In this document: one piece after another, positions 15,252-24,460 of the stretch
How positions within the stretch are numbered: the first letter of the stretch is position 1
Layout of the letters: each line of letters starts with the position of its first letter
Assembly (NCBI GenBank): GCA_015068325.1
Contig: SVKQ01000007.1
Coordinates: 1-41,105 of the forward strand
DNA length: 41,105 bases
Source of the DNA: Oscillospiraceae bacterium
GTDB lineage: Bacteria > Bacillota > Clostridia > Oscillospirales > Oscillospiraceae
Direction: 5' to 3'
Translations under genes and position numbers: made by a program
Notes under the pieces: model-generated
Databases searched by the model: none
Told to the model about the DNA's origin: nothing
What the model saw: the letters and a program-made list of their open reading frames with translations, nothing else

Positions 15252-15707
15252 ATGAGGTGTCCCTATTGCGGCTATAAAGAGAGCAAGGTGGTGGACTCCC
15301 GCCCTGCCGACGAGGGCAGCAGCATCCGCCGCCGCAGAGAGTGCCTCCAGTGCGGCACCCGCTTCACCACCTATGAGACGGTAGAGAGCCTGCCCATGGT
15401 GGTCATCAAGAAGGATGGCAGCCGCCAGACCTTTGACCGGAACAAGGTGCTGCGGGGCATCCAGCGCTCCTGCGAAAAGCGCCCCGTCTCCGTGGCGGAG
15501 ATGGAGCGCATGACCACTGAGATCGAGCAGGAGATCCAGAACTCCCTGGAGCGGGAGATCAGCACCGAGGTCATCGGCGAAAAGGTGATGGAGAAGCTGA
15601 AAACTGCCGACGAGGTGGCCTATGTCCGCTTCGCCTCCGTCTACCGCCAGTTCAAGGACATCAACACCTTCATGAGTGAGCTGAACAAGCTCCTGCAAGA
15701 GAAGTAA
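15252..15707 (+). CDS. nrdR: Transcriptional repressor NrdR
   Basis: A 151-residue regulator that senses ATP/dATP and represses ribonucleotide reductase genes. The N-terminal zinc ribbon is complete (Cys3, Cys6, Cys31, Cys34), followed by FTTYE and an ATP-cone domain (about 49-139) starting with [20 protein letters not shown]. The length is typical. ACGGAGG lies upstream of ATG. It is a single-gene unit here; no ribonucleotide reductase is encoded in the window. A palindrome in its leader could mediate self-regulation. Confidence 0.97.
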   Translation: MRCPYCGYKESKVVDSRPADEGSSIRRRRECLQCGTRFTTYETVESLPMVVIKKDGSRQTFDRNKVLRGIQRSCEKRPVSVAEMERMTTEIEQEIQNSLEREISTEVIGEKVMEKLKTADEVAYVRFASVYRQFKDINTFMSELNKLLQEK

Positions 15708-15738
15708 AGGGTATTAACTTTACAGATAGGACCGCCGG

Positions 15739-16119
15739 CTACAGGATGTTTTCCCAGCTGAGCAGCTGGGACTGGCCCGTCTGCCGGAGCACAGCGCGCA
15801 GCTGCGCCAGCGTGGCACCCAGATGGGCGCCCTCCCGCCGGGAACACAGCAGGCGGCACTGCGCCAGCAGGGAGAAGGCCTCGTCCACGGTGTCGTGGTG
15901 CAGCACGATGTGCAGCCGCGGCCGGCAGGGGGCCATATCCTCCTCCAGCTGCGCCAGCAGCGTTTCGGCCCGGCCCCACTGCTCTGCGGCGGCGGCCGCG
16001 TCGGCGCTGTCCAGCAGCTCCGTCCACCGCCGGCAGCTGCGGTCCATGGCCGCACCGTTGGCCAGGGACAGCAGCAGCAGCGCCAGCAGCGCGAACAGAG
16101 GGATCCGCAAGGCTCTCAT
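15739..16119 (-). CDS. DUF4363 family membrane-anchored protein
   Basis: A 126-residue protein with an N-terminal hydrophobic helix (MRALRIPLFALLALLLLSLA) and a helical outer domain rich in Ala, Leu and Gln (LLDSADAAAAAEQWGRAETL, LAQLRAVLRQTGQ). This is the DUF4363 pattern; such genes regularly follow DUF421 genes in clostridia, and that is the case here. Its ATG overlaps the DUF421 stop codon by 4 bases, so the two are translationally coupled. The molecular role is unknown; the pairing suggests it is a partner of the DUF421 protein at the outer membrane face. Confidence 0.82.
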   Translation of the reverse strand: MRALRIPLFALLALLLLSLANGAAMDRSCRRWTELLDSADAAAAAEQWGRAETLLAQLEEDMAPCRPRLHIVLHHDTVDEAFSLLAQCRLLCSRREGAHLGATLAQLRAVLRQTGQSQLLSWENIL

Positions 16120-16799
16120 GGCTGCACCTCCCGGGGCAGGCAGACCACCGCACCCGTCTCATCCACCGACAGGAAGAACACCTCCGCCGGCCCGGACAGG
16201 CCCCGCCGCCCCAGCTGCGCGCGCAGCCACGGCTCGTCCAGCCCCCGGCGGGTGAGATTGTCCCGCAGCAGCCGTCCGTCGCTGATGAGCACCGTGGGCA
16301 GCGTCACGTCGTCCCGGACCGTCAGCCCCAGCTGCCGCGGCGTCAGCGGCTGGTCACCGGGGTAGAGCAGCAGCGACAGCTTGCCGCTGGTCTCCAGCAC
16401 GGCATGCTTCACGTCGGCGATGCGGCTCACCCCCTGGCTGCGCAGCTCCTCCGTCAGCTCGTCCATGGTGAGGCGGCTGCGGCGCATGGCGTCCTGCAGC
16501 ACCTGCCCGTTTTGGATGATCACCGTCTCCCGGCCGCATAGCAGCCGCCGCAGACGCACGCTGCGCAGACTGCCGTAGCTGAGCAGGGTGGACAGGGCCA
16601 GCAGCGTCACGATGGGCACGAACCCGTTGAGCAGCGGGATGGCGAAATCCTGCATGGGCACCGAGGCCAGATCGCTGAGCAGCATGGTCAGCACCAGCTC
16701 GATGGGCTCCAGCTCGCCGATCTGCCGCTTGCCGGTGAGCCGCAGCCCGGCCACCAGCAGCAGATAGAGGATCACCGTGCGGATCAGCGCGGTCGTCAT
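16116..16799 (-). CDS. DUF421 (YetF-like) membrane protein
   Basis: A 227-residue protein with about three N-terminal membrane helices (residues 5-85, with KRQIGELEPIELVLTMLLSD between the first two) and a cytoplasmic C-terminal domain beginning after RRLLCGRETVIIQNGQVL. This matches the YetF/DUF421 family, which in Bacillus includes several sporulation-associated proteins. The function is unsettled. ATG at 16799 is preferred over ATG 16805 because GGGGGA then lies six bases upstream rather than touching the start. It is cotranscribed with the DUF4363 gene. Confidence 0.88.
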   Translation of the reverse strand: MTTALIRTVILYLLLVAGLRLTGKRQIGELEPIELVLTMLLSDLASVPMQDFAIPLLNGFVPIVTLLALSTLLSYGSLRSVRLRRLLCGRETVIIQNGQVLQDAMRRSRLTMDELTEELRSQGVSRIADVKHAVLETSGKLSLLLYPGDQPLTPRQLGLTVRDDVTLPTVLISDGRLLRDNLTRRGLDEPWLRAQLGRRGLSGPAEVFFLSVDETGAVVCLPREVQP

Positions 16800-16932
16800 G
16801 TGCATTCCCCCTTTTTCCCTTTAGTATGCGCCGCCGCCGGCAGGAATATGAGGGGGATATCAAATCGGTAAGAGCGCCTTCCCGGGCGTTTTTGCATATT
16901 CGTTTCCAAGCCGCAGAAGAGAAAGGAGGTCC

Positions 16933-16949
16933 ACAGGGCGCCGCCCTGT
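16933..16949 (+). other. Hairpin just upstream of the glmS ribozyme cleavage site
   Basis: ACAGGGC (16933-16939) pairs with GCCCTGT (16943-16949) across GCC. It ends six bases before the predicted cleavage site and follows AAAGGAGG at 16922-16929. It may insulate the ribozyme from upstream sequence. Confidence 0.55.
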
Positions 16950-16950
16950 C

Positions 16951-17100
16951 ATGAAGCGCCAGCGCCTGCCCGTGGGCAGGACGACGAGGAGGAGAGAGCA
17001 TCGAAGGTTTCGGCGGAAGCTCTCCCGCGCCGTCTCCGGGCGCGTGACACAGCTGACAAATATGCGGGCGACCGCAAAACAGAGGAGCTGTGACCGGAGG
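16951..17100 (+). ncRNA. glmS ribozyme/riboswitch
   Basis: The leader of glmS contains the ribozyme core. The cleavage-site segment AA|GCGCCAG has the scissile bond between 16955 and 16956. It is followed by the P2 stem GCCTGCCC/GGGCAGG, the conserved GACGACGAGGA segment, ATCGAAGGTTTCGGCGG and the closing CTCTCCCGC, in the order known for the family. The P3-P4 region continues to about 17100 (GTGACAC, then ACAGAGGAGCTGT). Glucosamine-6-phosphate acts as cofactor for self-cleavage, which lowers glmS mRNA. The 365 bases between the DUF421 gene and glmS hold this element, its leading hairpin and no protein gene that I can support. No convincing promoter was found upstream. Confidence 0.93.
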
Positions 17101-17164
17101 GAAAGAGGCAAATCTCTGCGCGTTTGTCCTTTTGATCTCATTTTCATCAGGAGGATATACAACT

Positions 17165-19000
<1,836 letters not shown>

Positions 19001-19014
19001 ACGCATCCGGTCAA

Positions 19015-19056
19015 GCGCTCCGGCGCCGCAGACGCGGCGCCGGGGCGTTCTCTTTC
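19015..19056 (+). terminator. Terminator of glmS
   Basis: CCGGCGCCGC (19020-19029) pairs with GCGGCGCCGG (19034-19043) around AGAC, with weaker flanking pairs, followed by a T-rich stretch TTCTCTTTC. Confidence 0.75.
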
Positions 19057-19101
19057 ACCCGCGTTGACGAAATTTCACCCCTTTTCTTTTTGATGCCCAT
19101 G

Positions 19102-19110
19102 TGCTATCAT
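19102..19110 (+). promoter_or_regulatory. Probable extended -10 promoter of kamBC
   Basis: TGCTATCAT is an extended -10 element about 40 bases before kamB. No standard -35 lies at the right spacing; a TTGACG is further upstream. The position after the glmS terminator supports a separate transcription start. Confidence 0.5.
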
Positions 19111-19148
19111 ATTGATTTGAGAGTATATCCCCGTGAAAGGAGCCGTCC

Positions 19149-20081
19149 ATGCGCCAGAAACTGCTGCAACAACTGCACAGCGTGAGGACCATGTCCATCG
19201 TGGGCATGTGCAAGAACGCCGGCAAGACCACCGTGCTGAACTGGCTGCTGGCCCACAGCGGCCGGGAGCGCGTGCTGGGCCTGACCTCCATCGGGCGGGA
19301 CGGCGAGTCCACCGACGTGGTCACCGGCACGGAGAAGCCCAGCATCTTCGTTCCCTCCGGCACGCTGATCGCCACGGCAAGGGACATGCTGCGCCTGGGT
19401 GACATCACCCTGGAGGTGCTCATGACCACCGGCATCCCTACGCCGGTGGGCGAGGTGGTCATCGTCCGGGCCCGCAGCGACGGCTATGTGCAGCTGGCGG
19501 GACCCTCTATCACCACCCAGTTGAAAACGGTGTCCCGGCACTTCTTCGACCTGGGCGCCGACCAGTCCATCATCGACGGAGCGCTGGGCCGCAAGTCCCT
19601 GGGTGCCCGGGCCGTGGCGGAGGGCGTGATCCTCTGCACCGGCGCCAGCTACCACATGAGCATGGAGAAGGTGGTGGCCGATACGGTGAATATCTACCGC
19701 ATCATGAACATCCCCAGGGCGGAGACGCTGCCGGCCGAAACAGAGGGCACCCTGGCCGACGCGCTGAAGCAAAACGGCGAGGCGCTTATCAGCGGCGCCC
19801 TGACCGACTCCATGGTGGTGCCGCTGCTGCGCAGCGGCCTGCTGCGGGGCGGCCGCCTGGTGGTGAAGGATCCCAGCAAGGTGCTGCTGAGCACCGACAC
19901 GCTGGACAAGCTGGCCGCCCGCTCTGTGGCCCTGGAGACGGAGGAGGCCGCCCGCACGCTGTGCGTCACCATCAACCCGGTGTCGGCCTACGGCTGGCGC
20001 TTTGACAAGGACGCGTTCCTGCGCGCCATGAGCGAGGCGGTGGACGCCCCGGTGATCAACGTGAAGGAGGAGCTGTCATGA
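19149..20081 (+). CDS. kamB: Lysine 5,6-aminomutase reactivase subunit KamB (P-loop protein)
   Basis: A 310-residue protein with a Walker A motif GMCKNAGKTT at residues 19-28, indicating a P-loop nucleotide-binding protein. It shows no signal peptide or membrane segment. It overlaps the MutS-like kamC by 4 bases, and the two lie beside the lysine-fermentation genes. This is the layout of KamB and KamC, which are described as the reactivating factor that removes damaged cobalamin from lysine 5,6-aminomutase. The assignment rests on this context plus my recall of the family; the protein itself has few diagnostic motifs beyond the P-loop. AAAGGAG six bases upstream supports the ATG. Unlike the other lysine genes it is not behind the lysine riboswitch. 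Confidence 0.82.
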   Translation: MRQKLLQQLHSVRTMSIVGMCKNAGKTTVLNWLLAHSGRERVLGLTSIGRDGESTDVVTGTEKPSIFVPSGTLIATARDMLRLGDITLEVLMTTGIPTPVGEVVIVRARSDGYVQLAGPSITTQLKTVSRHFFDLGADQSIIDGALGRKSLGARAVAEGVILCTGASYHMSMEKVVADTVNIYRIMNIPRAETLPAETEGTLADALKQNGEALISGALTDSMVVPLLRSGLLRGGRLVVKDPSKVLLSTDTLDKLAARSVALETEEAARTLCVTINPVSAYGWRFDKDAFLRAMSEAVDAPVINVKEELS

Positions 20082-21538
20082 TTTCCGTCAGCTTTGACGA
20101 GAGAGTGAAGATCGGGCTGCAGTACGTGCTGGAGAGCCTTCACGGCTGCTGTCCTTTCGGCCAGGAGCGGATCCGCCACCTGCGGTTCTACGCCCCGTCG
20201 GAGCGGGAGGCGCTGGAGGAGGAGCTGCGCAACGTGGAGCGCGCCGCCGCCGCGTCAGAGACGCTGAAAGACGAGTACGACAAGATCATGGTCCTCCTGT
20301 GCCAGATGAAGGATATCCGCACGTCCCTGCGCCGCTGCCAGGCGGGGGAGTGCCCGGATCACGTGGAGCTCTTTGAGATCAAGGGCTACCTCCAGCGGCT
20401 GGACGGCCTGCTGCCCCTCTTTGCGCAGGTGCGCGACACCGCCGGCCTCACCGGCATGGCCTTCCACGACCCGATCCCGGCGCTCCGGATACTGGACCCG
20501 GAGAACACCCGCTCCCGGGGCTTCTATATCCCCGACGGCGCCACGCCGCGGCTCCATGAGATCCGACAGGCCAAAAAGCAGGTGGAGGAGCAGCTCTACA
20601 AGGCCCTCACCGACGCGGAGAAGGACGACCTGCGCATGAAGCGCACCCGCATCTGCGCCGAGGAGGACAGCGAGGAGATGAAGGTCCGCCGTGCCATGGG
20701 CGCCGCCCTGGCCCCCATGGTGGACGACCTGCTCTCCGACGCCGACACCGCCGGCCGGCTGGACTTCCTGATTCAGAAGGCGCTGTTCGCCGTGCGCTAC
20801 GGCGGCGTCCGCCCGGAGCTGACCGACACCGCGCTGGAGCTGGAGGACATGGTGAACCCGGAGCTGGTGGACCTGTTGGCGGAGAAAGGCCGTGCCTTCG
20901 TGCCGGTCACCATCGCACTGGACCGGGGCGCCGCGGTGATCACCGGCGCCAACATGGGCGGCAAGAGCGTGGCCATGAAGACGCTGGCGCTGAACGCCCT
21001 GCTGCTGCAGGCGGGCTTCCTGCCCTGCGCCCGGCGGGCCCGCATGCCCCTGTTCCACTGCATCAAAATGCTCTTTGACGACCTGCAGTCCATCCAGTCG
21101 GGCCTCAGCGGCTTCGGCTCGGAGATTGTGGAGTTCCAGCGGGCGTTGGACGAGGTGGAGCAGGGCTACTCCCTGTTCCTGCTGGACGAGTTCGCCCGAG
21201 GCACCAACCCCGACGAGGGCGCCGTCATCGTCCAGGCGGTGACGCGGTATCTCAACGACGTCAACGCCCTGTCGGTGCTGACCACCCACTACGACAAGGT
21301 GGCCGAGCACGCCCGCATCCACTACCAGATCATCGGCCTGCGGGATGTGGACCCCGAGCAGATCCGCGGCGAGCTGGCCGCCACCGCCGAGGACGGCGTG
21401 GCCGTCATCGCCCGCCACATGAACTACGGCCTCTACCGGGTGGAGGGCAAGGCCGACTGCCCGCGGGACGCCCTGAATATCTGCCGCATGCTGTCGCTGA
21501 AGCCGGAGATCCTGCAGCGGATCGAGGAGGCTTATTGA
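20078..21538 (+). CDS. kamC: Lysine 5,6-aminomutase reactivase ATPase KamC (MutS-like)
   Basis: A 486-residue ATPase of the MutS/ABC type. Walker A is GANMGGKS (290-297), the signature region is SGLSGFGSEI (341-350), Walker B is LFLLDEFARGTNP (Asp370-Glu371) and the H-loop is LTTHYD. It is much shorter than MutS and lacks the mismatch-recognition and clamp domains; a helical core of about 280 residues precedes the ATPase. In lysine-fermenting bacteria this MutS relative is KamC, thought to work with KamB to exchange inactive cobalamin in lysine 5,6-aminomutase. The ATGA overlap with kamB implies coupled translation and a complex. It is followed by a terminator, not by kal. Confidence 0.88.
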   Translation: MISVSFDERVKIGLQYVLESLHGCCPFGQERIRHLRFYAPSEREALEEELRNVERAAAASETLKDEYDKIMVLLCQMKDIRTSLRRCQAGECPDHVELFEIKGYLQRLDGLLPLFAQVRDTAGLTGMAFHDPIPALRILDPENTRSRGFYIPDGATPRLHEIRQAKKQVEEQLYKALTDAEKDDLRMKRTRICAEEDSEEMKVRRAMGAALAPMVDDLLSDADTAGRLDFLIQKALFAVRYGGVRPELTDTALELEDMVNPELVDLLAEKGRAFVPVTIALDRGAAVITGANMGGKSVAMKTLALNALLLQAGFLPCARRARMPLFHCIKMLFDDLQSIQSGLSGFGSEIVEFQRALDEVEQGYSLFLLDEFARGTNPDEGAVIVQAVTRYLNDVNALSVLTTHYDKVAEHARIHYQIIGLRDVDPEQIRGELAATAEDGVAVIARHMNYGLYRVEGKADCPRDALNICRMLSLKPEILQRIEEAY

Positions 21539-21542
21539 GCGC

Positions 21543-21595
21543 CCGGCGGCATAAGAAAAAACGATCCGCCGGCCAAAAAGTTTTTGGATTTTTTT
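21543..21595 (+). terminator. Terminator region after kamC
   Basis: CCGGCGG (21543-21549) pairs with CCGCCGG (21566-21572), directly followed by a small AT hairpin CCAAAAAGTTTTTGG (21573-21587) and T7 (21589-21595). It separates kamBC from the riboswitch operon. Confidence 0.65.
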
Positions 21596-21607
21596 GCAGG
21601 ACGCCGC

Positions 21608-21635
21608 TTGACAAAATGACGGAAAAGCGTATAAT
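21608..21635 (+). promoter_or_regulatory. Promoter of the lysine-fermentation operon
   Basis: Consensus TTGACA (21608-21613), 16-base spacer, consensus TATAAT (21630-21635). Transcription would start near 21643, about 18 bases before the lysine aptamer. Confidence 0.92.
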
Positions 21636-21660
21636 TTGAAGTACAGAATTTCATATAATA

Positions 21661-21833
21661 GTCAATAGAGGCGCGGAGCGCAGGGTACTTGTCCGATCGA
21701 GCGGGGCACTCGGTGAAGTCGGGCAGGGAAGGGGCGTTCCGCCGAAAGGACGGAGAAGGCCCCGGCTCCGCCTTGGTAGCGCTGTGCAAGCGGCGTTACT
21801 GTCATGTTTTCATAACATGGAGCGCTATTGGTC
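21661..21833 (+). promoter_or_regulatory. Lysine riboswitch (L box) aptamer
   Basis: The conserved lysine-aptamer blocks appear in order: AATAGAGGCGCG opening P1-P2, AGGGTACT, the block AGGGAAGGGG then GCCGAAAGG (21725-21749), GGCCCCGG, TTGGTAGCGCTGTGC, the P5 hairpin CATGTT-TTCAT-AACATG (21803-21819) and GGAGCGCTATTGG closing P1. P1 is CAATAG (21663-21668) with CTATTG (21825-21830). The downstream genes degrade lysine, so the ligand fits. The whole 433-base gap between kamC and kal holds a terminator, promoter, this aptamer, its expression platform and a second hairpin; no protein gene is seen in it. Confidence 0.95.
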
Positions 21834-21864
21834 AACGACCTTGACCGACGGCGCTCTATTTTTT
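21820..21864 (+). terminator. Riboswitch-controlled terminator overlapping aptamer stem P1
   Basis: GAGCGC (21820-21825) pairs with GCGCTC (21851-21856), enclosing GGTCAA (21830-21835) and TTGACC (21841-21846), followed by TATTTTTT (T6 at 21859-21864). Its 5' strand is the joint before P1 and the first base of the P1 3' strand. Lysine-stabilised P1 should therefore compete with the terminator, predicting transcription ON with lysine. A caveat is that the P1 5' strand AATAGAG is also complementary to CTCTATT in the terminator tail, so the polarity needs testing. Confidence 0.75.
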
Positions 21865-21897
21865 GTGTAAAATTTTGTAAATTTTCGTGAAAAAGGA

Positions 21898-21922
21898 GTG
21901 CGGCAGCGGCCGGACTTTTTTT
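21898..21922 (+). terminator. Second, weaker terminator-like hairpin in the kal leader
   Basis: GTGCGG (21898-21903) pairs with CCGGAC (21910-21915) apart from one G-G mismatch, with a 6-base loop, followed by T7 (21916-21922). It lies 33 bases after the riboswitch terminator and 50 bases before kal. Confidence 0.4.
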
Positions 21923-21971
21923 GAGATCCTGTGACACATTTTTCCAAAATTTGTGAAGGAGGAAAAAACTT

Positions 21972-22370
21972 ATGGAAAAGATGACATCCCTGATCCGTCT
22001 GCGGATGAGCGCGAAGGACGCTCACTACGGCGGAAACCTGGTGGACGGCGCCCACATGGTCCACCTGTTCGGCGACGTGGCTACGGAGCTGCTCATCCTC
22101 TGCGACGGCGATGAGGGCCTGTTCTGCGCCTATGACAACATCGAGTTCCTGGCCCCTGTCTATGCCGGCGACTACATCGAGGCCTACGGCGAGATCGAGA
22201 AGGTCGGCAACACCTCCCGCACCATGAAGTTCGAGGCCCGCAAGGTCATCGCCACCCGCCCCGACATCAGCGCCTCCGCTGCCGACGTGCTGCCCGAGCC
22301 CGTGGTGGTCTGCCGCGCCCACGGCACCTGCGTCACCCCGAAGGACTGCCAGCGCACCACGCGCAAGTGA
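21972..22370 (+). CDS. kal: 3-aminobutyryl-CoA ammonia-lyase
   Basis: Removes ammonia from L-3-aminobutyryl-CoA to give crotonyl-CoA, the step that links lysine breakdown to butyrate formation. The 132-residue hot-dog-fold protein has [19 protein letters not shown] at the N-terminus, where the fold's active-site loop lies, and the [17 protein letters not shown] strand typical of hot-dog enzymes. The length is normal for Kal. GAAGGAGG lies 10 bases before ATG. It is the first gene behind the lysine riboswitch and is followed by kce after 16 bases. Confidence 0.93.
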   Translation: MEKMTSLIRLRMSAKDAHYGGNLVDGAHMVHLFGDVATELLILCDGDEGLFCAYDNIEFLAPVYAGDYIEAYGEIEKVGNTSRTMKFEARKVIATRPDISASAADVLPEPVVVCRAHGTCVTPKDCQRTTRK

Positions 22371-22386
22371 GCGGAGAGGAGAAGAT

Positions 22387-23214
22387 ATGGAAAAGCTGAT
22401 CATTACCGCCGCCATCTGCGGCGCTGAGGTCACCAAGGAGAACAACCCCGCCGTCCCCTACACCGTGGAGGAAATGGTCCGCGAGGCCAAGGCCGCCTAT
22501 GACGCCGGCGCCGCCGTGATCCACGTCCACGTCCGCGAGGACGACGGCACTCCCACCCAGGACCGCGAGCGCTTCCGCGTGGTGATGGATGCCATCCGCG
22601 CCAAGCTGCCCGACGTCATCATGATCCCCTCCACCGGCGGCGCCACCGGCATGACTCCGGAGGAGCGCCTGCAGCCCACCGAGCTCTATCCCGAGATGGC
22701 CACCCTGGACTGCGGCACCTGCAACTTCGGCGACGACGTGTTTGAGAACACCATGCCCACCATGCGCGCCTTCGGCAAACGCATGATCGAGAACGGCATC
22801 AAGCCCGAGTACGAGTGCTTCGAGATCGGCCACCTGGACACCATTCTTACCATGGCCCGCAAGGGTCAGGTGCCCGGCGAGCCCATGCAGTTCAACTTTG
22901 TGCTGGGCGTGGCCGGCTGCACCCCCGCCACCGCGGAGAACCTGGCCTTCCTGGTGAACAAGATCCCCGCCGGCTCCACCTGGACCGTCACCGGCGTGGG
23001 CCGCAGCGCCTGGACCATGGCCGCCGTGGGCATCGCCATGGGCGGCAACGTCCGCGTGGGCTTTGAGGACAACGTCTATCTGGGCAGAGGCCAGAAGGCC
23101 GCCTCCAACGGCGAGCTGGTGGCCAAGGTGGTGCGTCTGGCCAAGGAGCTGGGCCGCGAGATCGCCACCCCCGCCGAGGCCCGCGAGATCCTGGGCCTCA
23201 AGCCTCTGAACTGA
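22387..23214 (+). CDS. kce: 3-keto-5-aminohexanoate cleavage enzyme
   Basis: Condenses 3-keto-5-aminohexanoate with acetyl-CoA to give acetoacetate and 3-aminobutyryl-CoA. The 275-residue TIM-barrel protein belongs to the BKACE family (DUF849). The zinc-binding HVHVRE (His46, His48) and GFEDN (Glu227) are present, as are PSTGGATG and GVGRSAWTMAA. AGAGGAGAAG precedes ATG. It sits between kal and kdd, in the order of the fermentation pathway clusters first described in fusobacteria and clostridia. Confidence 0.95.
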   Translation: MEKLIITAAICGAEVTKENNPAVPYTVEEMVREAKAAYDAGAAVIHVHVREDDGTPTQDRERFRVVMDAIRAKLPDVIMIPSTGGATGMTPEERLQPTELYPEMATLDCGTCNFGDDVFENTMPTMRAFGKRMIENGIKPEYECFEIGHLDTILTMARKGQVPGEPMQFNFVLGVAGCTPATAENLAFLVNKIPAGSTWTVTGVGRSAWTMAAVGIAMGGNVRVGFEDNVYLGRGQKAASNGELVAKVVRLAKELGREIATPAEAREILGLKPLN

Positions 23215-23296
23215 GCATCGTTCCGGAACAAAAAAGAAGTTGAAAGCAAACACAACATACACAACACACAGGAAAGATTTTTAGGAGGTAATTATC

Positions 23297-24349
23297 ATGG
23301 CTGAGCTGAAAGGCAACAAGTACGGCACCCACCGCGTTATTGAGCCCAAGGGCGTTCTGACCCAGGCTGCGTGGAAGATCGACAACGACATGAGCAAGGT
23401 CTACTCCAACGAGATCGTCTGCGACGTCATCTCCCTGAACGTGGACTCTGCGTCCTTCACCCAGATCTCTGAAGCCTGCGGCGGCGACGAGCAGAAGATC
23501 GGCGAGATGATCCTGGGCATCGTGGCTGAGCGCGGCAAGCAGCAGAACCCCGTCACCGGCTCCGGCGGCATGTTCATCGGCACCGTGGCCCACATCGGCG
23601 AGGACCTGCTGGCCAAGCCCGGTTTCGACCTGAAGGTGGGCGACAAGATCGCCTCCCTGGTGTCCCTGTCCATGACCCCGCTGCGCATCGACAAGATCAA
23701 GGCCATCCACAAGGAGATCGACCGCGTGGATATCGAGGGTAAGGCCATCCTGTTCGAGTCCGCCATCTATGCCAAGCTGCCCGACGACATGTCCGAGCCT
23801 CTGGCCCTGGCCGCTCTGGACGTGGCCGGCGCTCCCGCCCAGGCCCGCAAGCTGCCCAAGGAGGGCGACAGCGTCCTGATCCTGGGCGCCAACGGCAAGT
23901 CCGGCGTGCTGTGCGGCTGGGAAGCTCTGAAGAAGGTCGGCCCCAACGGCAAGGTCGTGGGCGTCGTCCGCAACCCCAAGCAGGTCCCCGCTCTGATCGA
24001 GCTGGGCGTGTACACCGACGTCATCGTGGCCGACTGCACCAAGCCCACCGAGGTGCTGGAGGCCTCCCTGGCTGCCAACGGCGGCAAGGAGTATGACATA
24101 TCCATCTGCTGCGTGAACATCGAGTCCTGCGAGATGTCCGCCATCCTGCCCGTCCGCGACGACGGCCTGGTCTACTTCTTCTCCATGGCCACCTCCTTCA
24201 CCAAGGCCGCCCTGGGCGCCGAGGGTGTCGGCAAGGACGTCACCATGATCGTGGGCAACGGCTACACCAAGAACCACGCCGAGATCACCCTGAACGTGCT
24301 GCGTGAGAATCCCAAGCTGCGCAAGCTGTTCGACGAGAAGTACTGCTGA
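23297..24349 (+). CDS. kdd: L-erythro-3,5-diaminohexanoate dehydrogenase
   Basis: Oxidatively deaminates 3,5-diaminohexanoate to 3-keto-5-aminohexanoate with NAD(P). The 350-residue protein has an N-terminal substrate domain (KYGTHRVIEPKGVLTQAAW) and a Rossmann domain with LILGANGKSGVLCGWEA near residue 195. It is rich in Lys/Asp/Glu with no membrane segment. TTAGGAGG is 8 bases upstream of ATG. The 82-base gap after kce has no terminator. Its place between kce and kamA, together with its sequence, supports the call. Confidence 0.94.
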   Translation: MAELKGNKYGTHRVIEPKGVLTQAAWKIDNDMSKVYSNEIVCDVISLNVDSASFTQISEACGGDEQKIGEMILGIVAERGKQQNPVTGSGGMFIGTVAHIGEDLLAKPGFDLKVGDKIASLVSLSMTPLRIDKIKAIHKEIDRVDIEGKAILFESAIYAKLPDDMSEPLALAALDVAGAPAQARKLPKEGDSVLILGANGKSGVLCGWEALKKVGPNGKVVGVVRNPKQVPALIELGVYTDVIVADCTKPTEVLEASLAANGGKEYDISICCVNIESCEMSAILPVRDDGLVYFFSMATSFTKAALGAEGVGKDVTMIVGNGYTKNHAEITLNVLRENPKLRKLFDEKYC

Positions 24350-24364
24350 TCATACACCGTGCGA

Positions 24365-24396
24365 GAGCAGGGAGGGGGAGCACCCCCTCTCTGCTC
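24365..24396 (+). other. Strong intercistronic stem-loop between kdd and kamA
   Basis: A 14-bp stem GAGCAGGGAGGGGG / CCCCCTCTCTGCTC (one G-U pair) with an AGCA loop. No T run follows, so it is not a standard terminator; a role in mRNA processing or stability is more likely. Confidence 0.75.
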
Positions 24397-24460
24397 CCGC
24401 GGCGCATATCGACAGATCCGCACGACTCGACTCTGATGAAATAATGGGAGGAAAGACGAT

